NCBI GenBank assembly: GCA_010909165.1
Contig: MU008166.1
Coordinates: 744,001-808,000, forward strand
Reading direction: 5' to 3'
Length of the DNA stretch: 64,000 nucleotides
DNA from: Anthoceros angustus
Lineage: Eukaryota; Streptophyta; Anthocerotopsida; Anthocerotales; Anthocerotaceae
Shown here in pieces: positions 42,843 through 53,930 of the stretch. The notes under the pieces are model-generated. The model ran no database searches. It saw only the letters and a list, made by a program, of their open reading frames with translations, and was not told the origin of the DNA. Within the stretch, counting starts at the first letter, position 1. Each line of letters opens with the position of its first letter. The position numbers and the translations under genes were made by a program.

Positions 42843-43190
42843 ATGGCACCCAAAAAGCCTGCGGAGGTTTGGGAGCCATGGAACCTCGGAGCGCAACATT
42901 GTGACCCGCTATCCGGACTTTGGGCCCGGCCGGAGGAAGCGGGAGAATTAGTGAGGAGTGGCACTGGATGTGTTCCCGGTCCGACGCTCGACTCACCGTC
43001 CGGAGTTCGCCTCAAGATGTTGGCGGTCAACAAGGAGGTTCGGTCCAAGAACCTCCGGGAGGACCCGAGGCGATGGACCTTGGAGGCGGAAGAGGCGCCT
43101 ACAACCGCCCAAAGGAGGAAGAAGGGGTGTGGTGCGAGCCCCTCAAGGCGAAGGGAAGATAGGGCCGCAACGCGTCCGAGGCTCGAACGC
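42843..43190 (+). pseudogene. N-terminal frame of element D, copy 1
   Basis: It begins MAPKKPAEVWEPWNLG; the same start appears at 43904 and 54566 (MAPKSSWRFGSHG after a frame change). It continues with a conserved MLAVNKEVRSKNLREDPRRW. The family is not recognised; by position it is the element's gag or first ORF. Confidence 0.4.
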
Positions 43191-43903
43191 AGAGGACAAC
43201 CAACGGTTGACGGAGAGGCAAACGGGCTCTTATGTGATCCCGAACAAACTTACGGTGGAATATGCATATGTGGGCTACGGACTTTGGGGGTTAAGAAATA
43301 AGTAGGGTTTTGTTTTTTAGGATCGGAGGATAAATAAGGCGGAAAAGAAGGAATAAGCATGGATAGCACTCGGACTCGAGTATACTCGGGGAGTGGGCAA
43401 CCCCCGGACCTACTATGGCACCGGACTACGTCGGGAGTAGCAGGATAAGTCCGGACCCACTCCGTCAAAACATGATAAATGCGAGAAAGTAACTTAGAAG
43501 TTGAGCCGTGAGGACAAACTAGGCGCCACGTGGATGACCCGAGTGGAGGTCGGGCATCACGGCGGCAGGCCGTAGCCGGGGCCGTTATAGCGGTATTCAC
43601 GCCCATGCGCAGGCCGTGCAGCGTAAGGCGAGTAAGCGGAGGCATAAGGTCATAATAAGCCATCCTCTGGCGATTCTGTGACGAGAAAAGGCGCCTTCCG
43701 CCCGGTTACTCCCAAAGGCGCGGCGAAGGGAAGGTCATTTCTGCACCTCGAGACAATTCTCGCGGTCTCTTGCGCTCGCAACCCGGCTCTGGCGCTATCT
43801 CTTTGAGCGCCCAAGCACCTTCGAGCGTGGTTCCCCGGGGTTGGAGCGAGCGGAGGCGGCGCCTCGTGCCGGCGAACTCGGTCGGCAAGGGAGACGAGGC
43901 GGC

Positions 43904-44236
43904 GATGGCACCCAAAAACTGCGGAGGTTTGGGAGCCATGGAACCTCGTAGCGCAACATTGTGACCGGCGCTATCCGGACTTTGGGCCCTGGCGGAGGCG
44001 GGAGAATTAGTGAGAGTGGCACTGGATGTGTTCAGGTCGGGCGTTCGGCATCACTCTGGTCGGGAGTTCGCCGGAAGATGTTGGCGGTCAACAAGGAGGT
44101 TCGGTCCAAGAACCTCCGGGAGGACCCGAGGCGATGGACCTTGGAGGTGAGGCGGCCTACGCCCAAAGGAGGAAGAAGGGGTGTGGTGCGAGCCCCTCAA
44201 GGCGAAGGGAAGATAGGGCGCACGTGGCGATCTTGA
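43904..44236 (+). pseudogene. N-terminal frame of element D, copy 2
   Basis: This is a repeat of 42843-43190 with several small indels. It again contains MLAVNKEVRSKNLREDPRRW. It runs on into the KVDHLGDN region that copy 1 lacks. Confidence 0.4.
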
Positions 44237-47023
44237 GACAGGGGCAGAGGACAACCAGCGGTGGTTGATATTGACCTTGGACGGTCGAGTAAGAGTAGCC
44301 GGATCATTATCCATTGGAACACTCTCACCAAGGTGGATCACCTTGGTGATAACTCGCTGGTATTCTCGCATGCGCACAAGGGAAGAGGCGGGGAAGGATT
44401 ATCTTCGCCTGGGCCGTGAGGCCGCAAGCTGGAGCGAGAAGCCTCATTCGGGCGCCCCATACCGATCCATGTATGGGGACATTTCGAGCTCCCAAGGAGG
44501 GAGAGCTTGAGCGGCGCCGGGACGGAGGCCCCGCCGAAGTGGAGCGCAAGGGCGCCCGAGGTGGGGCCGACCAAGGCCAAAGCGGACCGGGAGGAGGACG
44601 ATCGAGGGAATTCTGACTCCATACGTCCGAACGGACCCCTCACCACCTGTGGAAGTATGGGAGGAAATCCCGCCTCCTCCCCTCCTGTGAGCCAAAGCAG
44701 AGGCGGCCCCGACCCAATAGCCCACCCACCACCACAACCACCATGACCGGACCCGAGGGAACCAAGAGACGCAAGACATTTTACCAACGCAAAGACCTCG
44801 TGACGGTGCCAAGACTCTACCCCCACCTGAGTGGCAGCGAGGCGAAGGAGGGCGAAGGGACGCCAGGAGTGGAGGTCACCGGCAGCCTGCACTCGAGCCG
44901 GGTCCTGCCTCCGATGAAGAGGCAAAAGGGCTTGCTCCGGACCCCTCACCTCCTCCGAGCCCTGTGAGAAAAAGGAGCGCCAAAGGGCCAAGGAGGGTGA
45001 AGCCCGAGCCAGACTGTGACCTAAGGGTCTGATTAGGTCCGAGAACCCACCGACTTACTCGGACTATGGAGGTCCGGATCTGAAATGCCGCCTCCCACTA
45101 CGGACTTTGTGGGAGCCTCACTCGGCCGTGGAAGAAACACGGCCTGCCACCGGGCCATGGACTTTGGGGTCTCGCATGGATGGCCGAGAAGACCCGGAGG
45201 TAGAAGCCACCCGGGCGTATGGTACTCCTCCGGGAGGCGGTTGGAGGGGCCGAGGCAAGGAGGAAGGCCAAGCCTCGGCCGAATTGAGGAAGGGAAACGC
45301 CGGAGGCCGAGAGGAAGTCCGTCCATTCGCAAGGACGGACTAAATTCCTTCACTGGGAGGAGCAAATGAAGCTAAGGAGGCCAAGCGGGCCGAGGACCTG
45401 CAGTGAGAGGGGTAGCGCAGCAGGAGGCGGAAGAGGCCGAGGAGGCGGAAGAGGCAAAAGGGCCAAGGAGGGAGGCGGCCCCGACCAGACCAGAGCCAAG
45501 CGAGAAGCCTGTGAAGGTGGCCAAGGAGGAAGGCCAAGCCACGAATCACCGATCACTATCGGCGTGATCAAACCGTGGGAGGGAGGCGGAAGGAGCTCGC
45601 GCCAAAAGGGCCAAGGAGGGAGGCGGAAGAGGCCGAGGAGGCGGAAGAGGCAAAAGGGCCAAGGAGGCGAGAAGACCCGGAAATCGGGGACCCTGTGGCG
45701 CAGGAGGTAGAAGGGAGGCGGAAGGAGCTCGCGACAAGGAGATGGAAGACCGCAAGGAGACCTTGGAGTTACAACTCCAAGACGCTGGAGCAAGCAAGGG
45801 TTCTCAACGAGAGTCCAAGACTTCGAGTGGAGAGCGCCCAGCCTCAAGATGGAGCAGGAGGCGGCGGAGCAAGCGCCACCCAGCCTGTGAAGCTCGGGGC
45901 TCGGCCTCGGGACCTAAGGGTCTGATTAGGTCGGAGAACCCAGTCGGACTTACTCGGACTGCGGTATGGAGGTCCTGGCGGAGCGAAATGCAGCTCCCAC
46001 GGACTTTGTGGGAGCCTCACCGATGTGACGTGGAAGAAACACGGCGGTCCTACCGTCATGGACGGTATGCTTTGGGGTCTCTGGGATGGCCGAGAAGACC
46101 CGGAGGTAGAAGCCACCGGGCGTATGGTACTCCTCCGGGAGGCGGTTGGAGGGGCCGAGGCAAGGAGGAAGCTCTCGGCGGAAGGGAAACGCCGGAGGCC
46201 GAGAGGAAGTCTGGTCCATTCGCAAGGACGGACTAAATTCCTTCAGTGGAGGCGGTGAGCGAGCTAAGGAGGCCCAGTGAGGACCTCTGCGAGGAGGGTG
46301 GCCGAGGAGGCGGAAGAGGCCGGGCGCAAGCGGAGGGCTCGGGACACAGGCGACTAGACCCGAGCCAAGCTGGAGAAGCCCAGTGAAGGTGGCTAGGAGG
46401 CGGAAGCCACAGCAAAGCGGCCGCGATCACTATCGGCGTGATCAGCCGGTGGAGGGAGGCGGAAGAGGCAAAAGGGCCAAGGAGGCGAGAAGACCCGGAG
46501 GTAGAAGGGAGGCGGAAGAGGCCGGCACCGGGAAATCGGGACCTCGGCGCATGCGGGAGGTAGAAGGGAGGCGCGGAGGCTGGAGGGCAGCAAGGACACC
46601 TTGGAGTTACAACTCCAAGGCAGCGTTGGAGCGACAAGGGTTCTCAGAGAGTCCAAGACTTGACGGGAGATAGGCGCCTCGGCTCTGCACGAAGATGGGC
46701 GGGAGGCGGCGGAGCAGCGGACCCGGCCCCGAGCTCGCGACAAGGAGATGGAGGATCTCCGACTCACCGGTGAGGTGGAGCAAAGAGCGTGAGATGGAAG
46801 ACCGCAAGGAGACCTTGAGTCAGCCCAAACTACCATTGAGAGGAATGGTAGTCTGGACGGTCGCGATCACGAACGAGAAATAGAGCGGCCCAGCTGCGAC
46901 GGAGGCCGTGACGGCGATGGAACAGGAGCGTGACGCCGAAATGGAGAAGGACTGGCGGCTGCAGCCGCAGAGAGTTGCCCGACCGTCTGGAGAGGGAGAT
47001 GGCGAGTTAATGCCGTAATGGAC

Positions 47024-47098
47024 GGAGGCCGAGGAGGCGGAAGGGAAACGCCGGAGGCCGAGGAGGCGGAAGGGAAACGCCGGAGGCCGAGGAGGCGG
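47024..47098 (+). repeat. 29-bp repeat, 2.5 units
   Basis: GAGGCCGAGGAGGCGGAAGG followed by GAAACGCCG is tandemly repeated in the coiled-coil region. It is one of many GAGGCGG-based slippage products here. Confidence 0.8.
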
Positions 47099-47243
47099 CG
47101 GAGGCGGCGGAGCAAGCCGGCTGCATGGAGGTGACCGAGGCAGCCTTGCGCGTGAAGCCCCGCCCATATCAAACCCGGCAGGAGGTGGTCCAACAAGCGG
47201 GCAAAGACGCCACCCCGAGCACCTATGGCGAAGGGAGTATCGG

Positions 47244-47774
47244 GTGCTCCGGGCACACGTGGAAGAGGCAATTCAACAAGTGGATTCGGACTTTGCCTAT
47301 TACCACGCTGAGCTCCTGAAGGCAGTAGAAGCCTCTCAGCGCCCGCTGCAAATAGACGGACCCCTGGAAGGCTCAGAAGGGGAAGAAGGGCATGGGGACA
47401 GCACGGGGACTCTAGTGGCCCTGTTTGGAGACGACGGCAGCGGGGGAGAAGAGCCTCAAGAGGAGCGAGACGCAACGGACCTCAGGGTAAGTTCACCGCA
47501 ACCTGCTCGGGAGAAGGGAGGTGACCCCGAAGGGGCGCATGAGGAGCCAACCCGACCCAAGACAAGGGTCTGGGTAGGGATGAGGACCCAGCACGAGGTC
47601 CATGAGAGGGTCCGGAGCTTGGGAGGACCCAGAATAAGTTCGACCGAGGTCCGAACCCAGAGACGAGGCCGGACCCAGCAGACGGACTCAGAAATAAGAC
47701 TGACTCGGAGTTCTGACCGAGACCGGACCGAGGTCCGGACTCAAGAAGGAGGAGCCCCTTCGACTTACGCTTAG
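47244..47774 (+). CDS. C-terminal acidic region of element D
   Basis: The longest unbroken frame of the element reads HVEEAIQQVDSDFAYYHAEL, an acidic stretch (GSEGEEGHGDSTG), then a polar tail. The VEEAIQQVDSDFAYYH segment recurs at 49300 and 57110, so it is a conserved part of the element protein. No known domain. Confidence 0.45.
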   Translation: MLRAHVEEAIQQVDSDFAYYHAELLKAVEASQRPLQIDGPLEGSEGEEGHGDSTGTLVALFGDDGSGGEEPQEERDATDLRVSSPQPAREKGGDPEGAHEEPTRPKTRVWVGMRTQHEVHERVRSLGGPRISSTEVRTQRRGRTQQTDSEIRLTRSSDRDRTEVRTQEGGAPSTYA

Positions 47775-50479
47775 GGGAGCAGATAGCGGGTGGCCCCACC
47801 GAGGGGACCCACGGGAGGCTGGGGGAGGATGACGTTGTGGTAACGGCCCGCCGACCACGAGCCAACCTCGATGTGATTCCGGAGAAGGAGGGTGAAGCTC
47901 GGGGCTCGGCCTCGGGACCTAAGGGTCTGATTAGGTCGAGAACCAGTCAGGACTTACTCGGGCTGATGGAGGTCCACAGCGGACATGAAATGCCGCCCCA
48001 CTACGGACTTTGTGGGAGCCTCACGTGGCCGTGGAAGAAACACCGGCGGGTCACAGCTACCGTCATGGACGGTATGCTTTGGGGTCTCTGGGATGGCCGA
48101 GAAGACCCGGAGGTAGAAGCCACCGGGCGTATGGTACTCCTCCGGGAGGCGGTTGGAGGGCCGGAGGCAGGAGGAAGGCCAAGCTCTCGGCGGATTGAGG
48201 AAGGGAAACGCCGGAGGCCGAGAGGAAGTCTGGTCCATTCGCAGGACGGACTAAATTCCTTCAGTGGAGGAGCGGTGAGCGAGCTAAGGAGGCCCAGCGG
48301 GGACCTCTGCTGCGGAGAGGGGTAGCGGAGGCGGAAGAGGCCGGGCGCGAGAGCTCGGGACTGGCGGAGGCGGCACTAGACGAGCCAAGGCTGGAGGCTC
48401 AGTGAAGGTGGCCGGAGGCGGAAGCCACGGCAGCGGCCGCGATCACTATCGGCGTGATCGGGCCGGTGGAGGCGGTGGGGTAGCCGTGCCCGAAGGCCGG
48501 CGGGGCGTGCAGCAAGCAGACGAGCCGTGCGAAACCTGGAGGCCGGCACCGAAATCGGGGACCTCGGTAGTGCAGGAGGTAGAAGGGAGGCGGCGAGGCT
48601 GGAGGACAGGACACCTTGGAGTTACAACTCCAAGGCGTCAGGCGACAAGGGTTCTCAGAGAGTCCAAGACTTGACGGGAGATAGGCGCCTCCGGCTGCAC
48701 GAAGATGGAGGAGGCGGCGGAGCAGCGCGGACCAGCCCGGCCGGGAAGCTCGCGACAAGGAGATGGAGGATCTCGGACTCGGCGTGAGGTGGAGCGGCGG
48801 GGAGATGGAAGACCGCAAGGAGACTTCTTGGCTGACTTCAAACTACCATTGAGAGGAATGGTAGTCTGCGGTCGCGGCACGAGCAGAAATAAGCGGCTCC
48901 ACTGTTGGCGACGGGCGCGATGGAGCAGGGGAGGCGGGGTCGCCGAAATGGAGAAGGACACAGGCGAAGCCGCGATCAGCGAGTTGCCCGGCCAAATGCG
49001 GAGAGGAGATGGCGGAGTTACGGGAATGGACGGAGGCGAAACCTTTGAGGCGGACAAGAAGCTGCTGGTCCGATTGAGGAAGGCGGAAGGGCAGCTGCGT
49101 TATGGCAGTGGTGGCGGAGCAGGCGCAGGAGTTGGAGTGGAGCAACAGCGGCGGTTGCGGGAGGTGGCCGCGCCCTGACCTCGCGTGAGCGGCGGCTCCG
49201 GCTATCAAACTGGCGGGGAGGTGGTCCAACAAGCGGGCGCACGCTCGGCTCCGGAGCACCTATGGCGAAGGGGTATCGGGTGCTCGGGCACCGTGGAAGA
49301 GGCAATTCAACAAGTGGATTCGGACTTTGCCTATTACCACGAGCTCCCAGCGGTAGCCTCGGCTGCTGCAAATAGGCGGACCTGGAAGGCTCGGAGGAAG
49401 AAGGGCATGGGGCGGCCACGGGGACTCTAGTGGCCTGTTTGGAGGCAGCGTGAGGGAAAGAGCCTCAAGAGGAGGCGGGGCCAGACCTCGAGGGAGTTCA
49501 CGCACACTGCTGGAGAAGGGAGGCGGCCTGAAAGGAGGAGCCAACCCGACCCAAGACAAGGGTCGGGTAGGGATGAGGACCTAGCGATCTGAGGTCCACG
49601 GGGGTCGGAGCTTGGGGACGGACCCGTAATATCGGACCACGAGGTCGAACCCGAAGAGCGGACCCAGTGGGACTCGAAAATAAGCGGACTCACAGGTTCG
49701 GACTCGGAGTCGAGGCCGGACCTCGGTCGGACTCGGCGATGGAGGAGCCCCGACTTACGCTAGGGAATGGCGGTGGCCCAGGAGGACCCAGGGAGGCCGA
49801 GGAGGATGGCGTTGTGGCCAGCGGGTCGTCGGACCGCCGTAACGGCGATTCGGGAGAGGAGGGTCCGCCTCACGGATCATCCGATTGGGTGCGCCAACTG
49901 CCGTGACGGGAGATTGGACCACCAATCCCAAGGCGAACCCGGACCTTCCCCCACCGACGAAAGGAGATAGGAGGGGAAATAGGATGGTAGGCGGCCGATT
50001 AGGGTATACCGAAATGGCCATCACCGTAATAGGTGTAATAAAGGCGCCGACTCGTAGAGGGGGCTGCCAATAAATCATCATCTTCTTGGTATTGATGTCG
50101 CGTTCTTGATCTTCTAGGCCTTGTTGGACTCCTTGTAGTCTTCGTCTTCTTCGCTTTCCTCATTTAATAATCGCTTTTTAGTTCGTATGTACGTAAGTAT
50201 ACTCGGATTTTAATCTCTTTACGCAGACTATCTTTGTCCATGATGGTCCTTCCATCCTTAGCGGACATAAATAGCCTATGTAGCGTTGCTCTTCACCTAC
50301 ATGCCATCTCTGTAAACGCTCATAGAAAATGTTCAAGTCGCTTCACATTGCTCCGCTCACTTCTCCCACACAATGTCAAGTCCCATGATGAAAATTCCGT
50401 CCAAGTGCACTATAATAAACTCTTCTCTTTCTTGTAAAGGTTGAGAAAGTAAGTACCTTGATCACCTTTCTCGGACAAG

Positions 50480-51133
50480 CCTCACGCCAATTCCGACACA
50501 CCAATTTTACGCGTACGAGGGTGGAATTTCCTATTCCGATACATCCCGATTCAACTCCCCCCAGTTCCTGCTCGCCACCGCCATTCTCTCAGCCTCCTCC
50601 ATGTCGTTGCCAAATCAGCCATGCGAGCAAGCACAAGTGCTTCGAAAAACATCATAGCTACACTACTTCCTGCGTAAGACATTCAAAGAAATGGTTTCGG
50701 ACTCTTCCCTCTTCCTCTCCGGGCGTATAGATAACCCGCAAGGAAACAACATATGCGAAAGGCAATCACTTGTATCTTCCACTCATCCGAGAAATAGCAC
50801 ACAAGATGTACACGACGCCTGAGGCCACTCGGCTTCTCCTCAAGCTCAAGAGGCATTGGGAAAGCATTTTGAAAACCCGATAGTTAGTACCGCCACCGGA
50901 TGCGCAATCGATTCAAAGGCGGGTTTATTCCCCGTGTCGAGCTTGAAACTCTTCGAGGCTCCTCGCATTGGGAGAGGACCGCCTTTTGCCGGGCATATGT
51001 ACCATCGAGGCCGAGGGAGGTTCGTGTCCCAAAGGGCTTGACGCCATGGAGATTGTTTGCGTCGATGTCTTCTGTGCCTTGCCGCTCTTCAGCAGGAGGC
51101 CGAGGACCAGTGGTCGTGCGCTGATGGAGGAAG
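50480..51133 (+). repeat. Captured ankyrin-gene 5' end, copy B
   Basis: This copy retains GCGAGCAAGCACAAGTGCTT and TTCCTGCGTAAGACATTC words that other copies have lost in part. The ATG at 51046 is again followed by GAGATTGTTTGCG. Confidence 0.8.
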
Positions 51134-51322
51134 CTAGAAATCTATAGGATTGGTGCAACACATCACATATCGAGTTATGAGTATAAGTCCTAGAAGTATC
51201 TGGACTATCCCAGAGCGAGGTAGGGTTTCATACTATCGAGAGTATGACAAGGGCATATATATATGTGTGCATAGCACACCATTTTAATGTATCTTGAACT
51301 TGGGACTTACTATTTTCTAACA
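51134..51322 (+). repeat. Solo LTR-like insertion, copy B
   Basis: Matches the A1 and A2 copies; the first bases are lost (CTAGAAATC). It is in the same place relative to gag. Confidence 0.6.
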
Positions 51323-51850
51323 TAGTAATCGCTTTCTAACTGTGTGGGGATGGCATCCGGCCGCCCTCCTCAACAAGTGGATCCGCAGGAGTTGACAGCA
51401 GCCATGATTCGGGCTCACGGACATGTTGGACCAAGTCGCTGGCACTCACGGCTCATGGAGGTGCGACGAGGAAGTGGTGAAGGCTAAATTCGATGAGGAG
51501 GAGGCTAGGGCGAGCAGCTTGGAGGAAGACAAGCGAGCCTTTGGAGGAGGTGAGGATCAAAATCCAGGAGGATTTACGCAAGGCCGGGAGGAGCACATCC
51601 CATGACGAGTCACAGGAATCGCCATGGCTCGATTAAGGATGCCCATGAAGCAACCGGAGGAGATGCCGGGAGAACTGCTGCAGCCCAAGAGCAAGAGGTA
51701 GCCTCTGGAAGGAAGGTTGGCGGCCCGGTACAAGCGAGCAGGGCAGGCCGAGCCGAAGGAGAGGGAAAAGGGAAGAGGAGCAACAGTCCACGACCGAGGT
51801 AGAAGCCACCACCGAATGAAGGAGAGACGATCAGAGTGTAAACCCCTACC

Positions 51851-52315
51851 ATGGTCGTGGAACAAACGACTGTCGTGGAGTCTACTACCGGGGTAGCGGA
51901 AATCTCCACCGACGTTGGAGAACCCACCTCTGAGGCAACCATGAGCGGCGCAGCAGGAGGCGACGTGGCATCCTTCGAGGGCATGGTTCAGGCGGCCAGG
52001 GGGAGCCCACGGGAGGAGGGGGTGAGCACCTCATCTGCAGCAGGAGGCCATATTATGTTGCGGCACATGGATGAGGAATCTTATGTTCCTGGTCTCTATG
52101 TGAATGGGGAACGCGTGCTTAACCTTACTGTCCATGTGCGTGTGGGAATAGGAGGGACTAGGGCTTACCTTCTGCAAGTGAGGACTCGAAGCGGATGGTC
52201 CTTCCACTGTGCCCGGGTATGGGGGTTGATTCCCTGTTATACGGAGGCAGTCTTGAAGGAGCTTACGGAGGAGGAAGCCCGAGCGTGGGTGGAAGAGGGG
52301 CCGATTCTCGAATAG
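51851..52315 (+). CDS. Gag-like protein, downstream half, unit B
   Basis: An unbroken 154-residue frame contains GGHIMLRHMDEESYVPGLYV and VHVRVGIGGTRAYLLQVRTR, then a Glu-rich end (ELTEEEARAWVEEGPILE) and a stop. The same protein segment is found in unit C at 59830-60000. Retention over 60 residues in two copies suggests it once was functional. I do not recognise the domain. Confidence 0.5.
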   Translation: MVVEQTTVVESTTGVAEISTDVGEPTSEATMSGAAGGDVASFEGMVQAARGSPREEGVSTSSAAGGHIMLRHMDEESYVPGLYVNGERVLNLTVHVRVGIGGTRAYLLQVRTRSGWSFHCARVWGLIPCYTEAVLKELTEEEARAWVEEGPILE

Positions 52316-53289
52316 GCAGAAGCAAGGGTGGATGGAGCAGAACAGGACACACCCGCGATTAGGTGCGAGGAGCCCACGCAGTGGGAAGCGAGGTGGAGAT
52401 TTTATGGGAGGATTTACCGACTAGCGACGAGGAAGGAGGGTCCATGGATTCGGCAGAGAACGAAGGGCGGCACTGTGATCGGAGGCGGAGATAACGTGAG
52501 AGTGAGCAGTGGCATCCTAGGAATAGAACTTTGGATAGGATTAGGTAGGATGCCATCCCGGACCTAAGGTCAGTCTGGAAATTGTAGGGCGCCTTCTGCT
52601 CAAATTGCTTTTAGGACCTGGATATTCTCGGTGGGCTATGACGCCCACCGTTGTATAAAGGGCTTGGCTGTGCCTCACATCGAGATAATTCTCGGTTGAG
52701 ATCCCCACGCATATCGGTTGAGACGGGATCGGCTGAGGTGGTGCGCGAGACACTCCTATGGGTGGTCGAGAGTTGCTCCGCAACCGGTGGGGAAGGGTGA
52801 TAGAGCGCTCCGACAACGGAGGAGGAAATCGAGGGATTGGCGCGGGCGGTCGGAGCTTGCTTGTAACGCCTGGCCAGACGCCCGAGAATTCTTCTTTCCT
52901 TACCCTTGCCCGTTGGTTGTGTTCCAAAATTAAGAGAGTGTGTGTGTATGGGTGGGCATCATGTAAAGTTTGAGGTGCTATGAAGCGTTTGATCAAAGTT
53001 TAGTGCTTTACTAATTGATACAATTGATTAAAAGAGGTGGGCTTTTATAGCCTATGTATGAAGAGTTGTACCTCTTCAAGACAAGATACCAAAGGGTATG
53101 ACGGGTTGTTAAGCTAGCCATAACCAACGCGGTCTGCATTTAACTCTCCCTCTCGACTAGTTGGGTTATCTAAATCAAAGAACTAATAGTCATTTGTCAC
53201 CGGAGTATTGTATAGAGTTCACGGAATCGGTAGAAATATTTGAGTTCCTCGAATCGCAAAGATCCCCTGACCTTCGAGGCAACAACAAG

Positions 53290-53930
53290 ATGCTCGCATT
53301 ATTCGTGATCCATTTGTCCGCCAGACTTTTATATCAAGCGGGACCGGATGGAAGAGAAAGCTTGTGGGTAATAGATGCATGATTCCTCGCGTGTTGTCTC
53401 GCTTGCACGACGGAGAAGCCGGAGGACATTTCAGCACACATCACTTGCAGGAAAATTCTTGAAACAGGTATTGGTGGCCGAGCATGCATCAGATGCCGGA
53501 GTTTGTGAACGTTAGACGCCCGCCACTTATAAACCTCGCCACAACCCAATGGCCATTGGTCCCAATCTCGCACGGCCCCATTCGAAAATGGGGCATAGAC
53601 TTTGTTGGCCCCATCCACCCAAGACGAGGAGCCGCCAAAATCAAGACATCCCGGTTGCCACCGACTATTGCACGCAGATGGTGGAGGCGCAGGCTCCGTG
53701 ACACGACATCATGTTGTGGCCAGTTTGTCTATGAGCGATTATTGCCCGCCACGGATGCCCCTAGAGCTTGTCAGGGGGTCGCACTTGTAAATGAGGTCAT
53801 TTCTCATGATGGTCTACTTCAACGCCGCCACAGGAAAATAACTCCTTATAATCCGGGCCAACGGGTTGAGAGGGCAAACGGGCTCTTATGCAGGATCCCG
53901 AACAAACTTACGGTGGAATATGCATATGTA
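53290..53930 (+). pseudogene. Ty3/Gypsy integrase, unit B, truncated
   Basis: Frame-shifted segments match the unit C integrase, including GIDFVGPIHP. The sequence leaves integrase at the same point as in unit A and enters element E. Confidence 0.6.

Larger units (their letters stand above)
42166..50085 (+). mobile_element. Non-autonomous coiled-coil element D, internally rearranged
   Basis: GC-rich sequence inserted at the integrase break of unit A. Compared with the simpler copy E, it contains three backward duplications: the leader to integrase tail (42.09-43.20 kb repeated from 43.20 kb), a segment restarting at 45889, and another restarting at 47886. Open frames are short and broken, but homologous peptides can be read in order: MAPKK.AEVWEPW (42843, 43904), a KVDHLGDN segment, coiled coil, and an acidic C-terminus. 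No reverse transcriptase or integrase is present. Confidence 0.65.
50086..53930 (+). mobile_element. Composite retroelement array, unit B
   Basis: This has the same order as unit A, without the internal duplication: leader (50100-50470), captured ankyrin-gene 5' end (50480-51133), solo LTR (51134-51322), gag (51342-52315), spacer without reverse transcriptase, and integrase start (53290-53930) cut at the same VEYAY point. Element E follows. Confidence 0.8.

Noticed and set aside
44338-44991. Minus-strand frames of 100-217 codons in elements D and E
   Set aside because: They are shadows of GC-rich, purine-biased coiled-coil sequence on the plus strand and are not conserved between copies.
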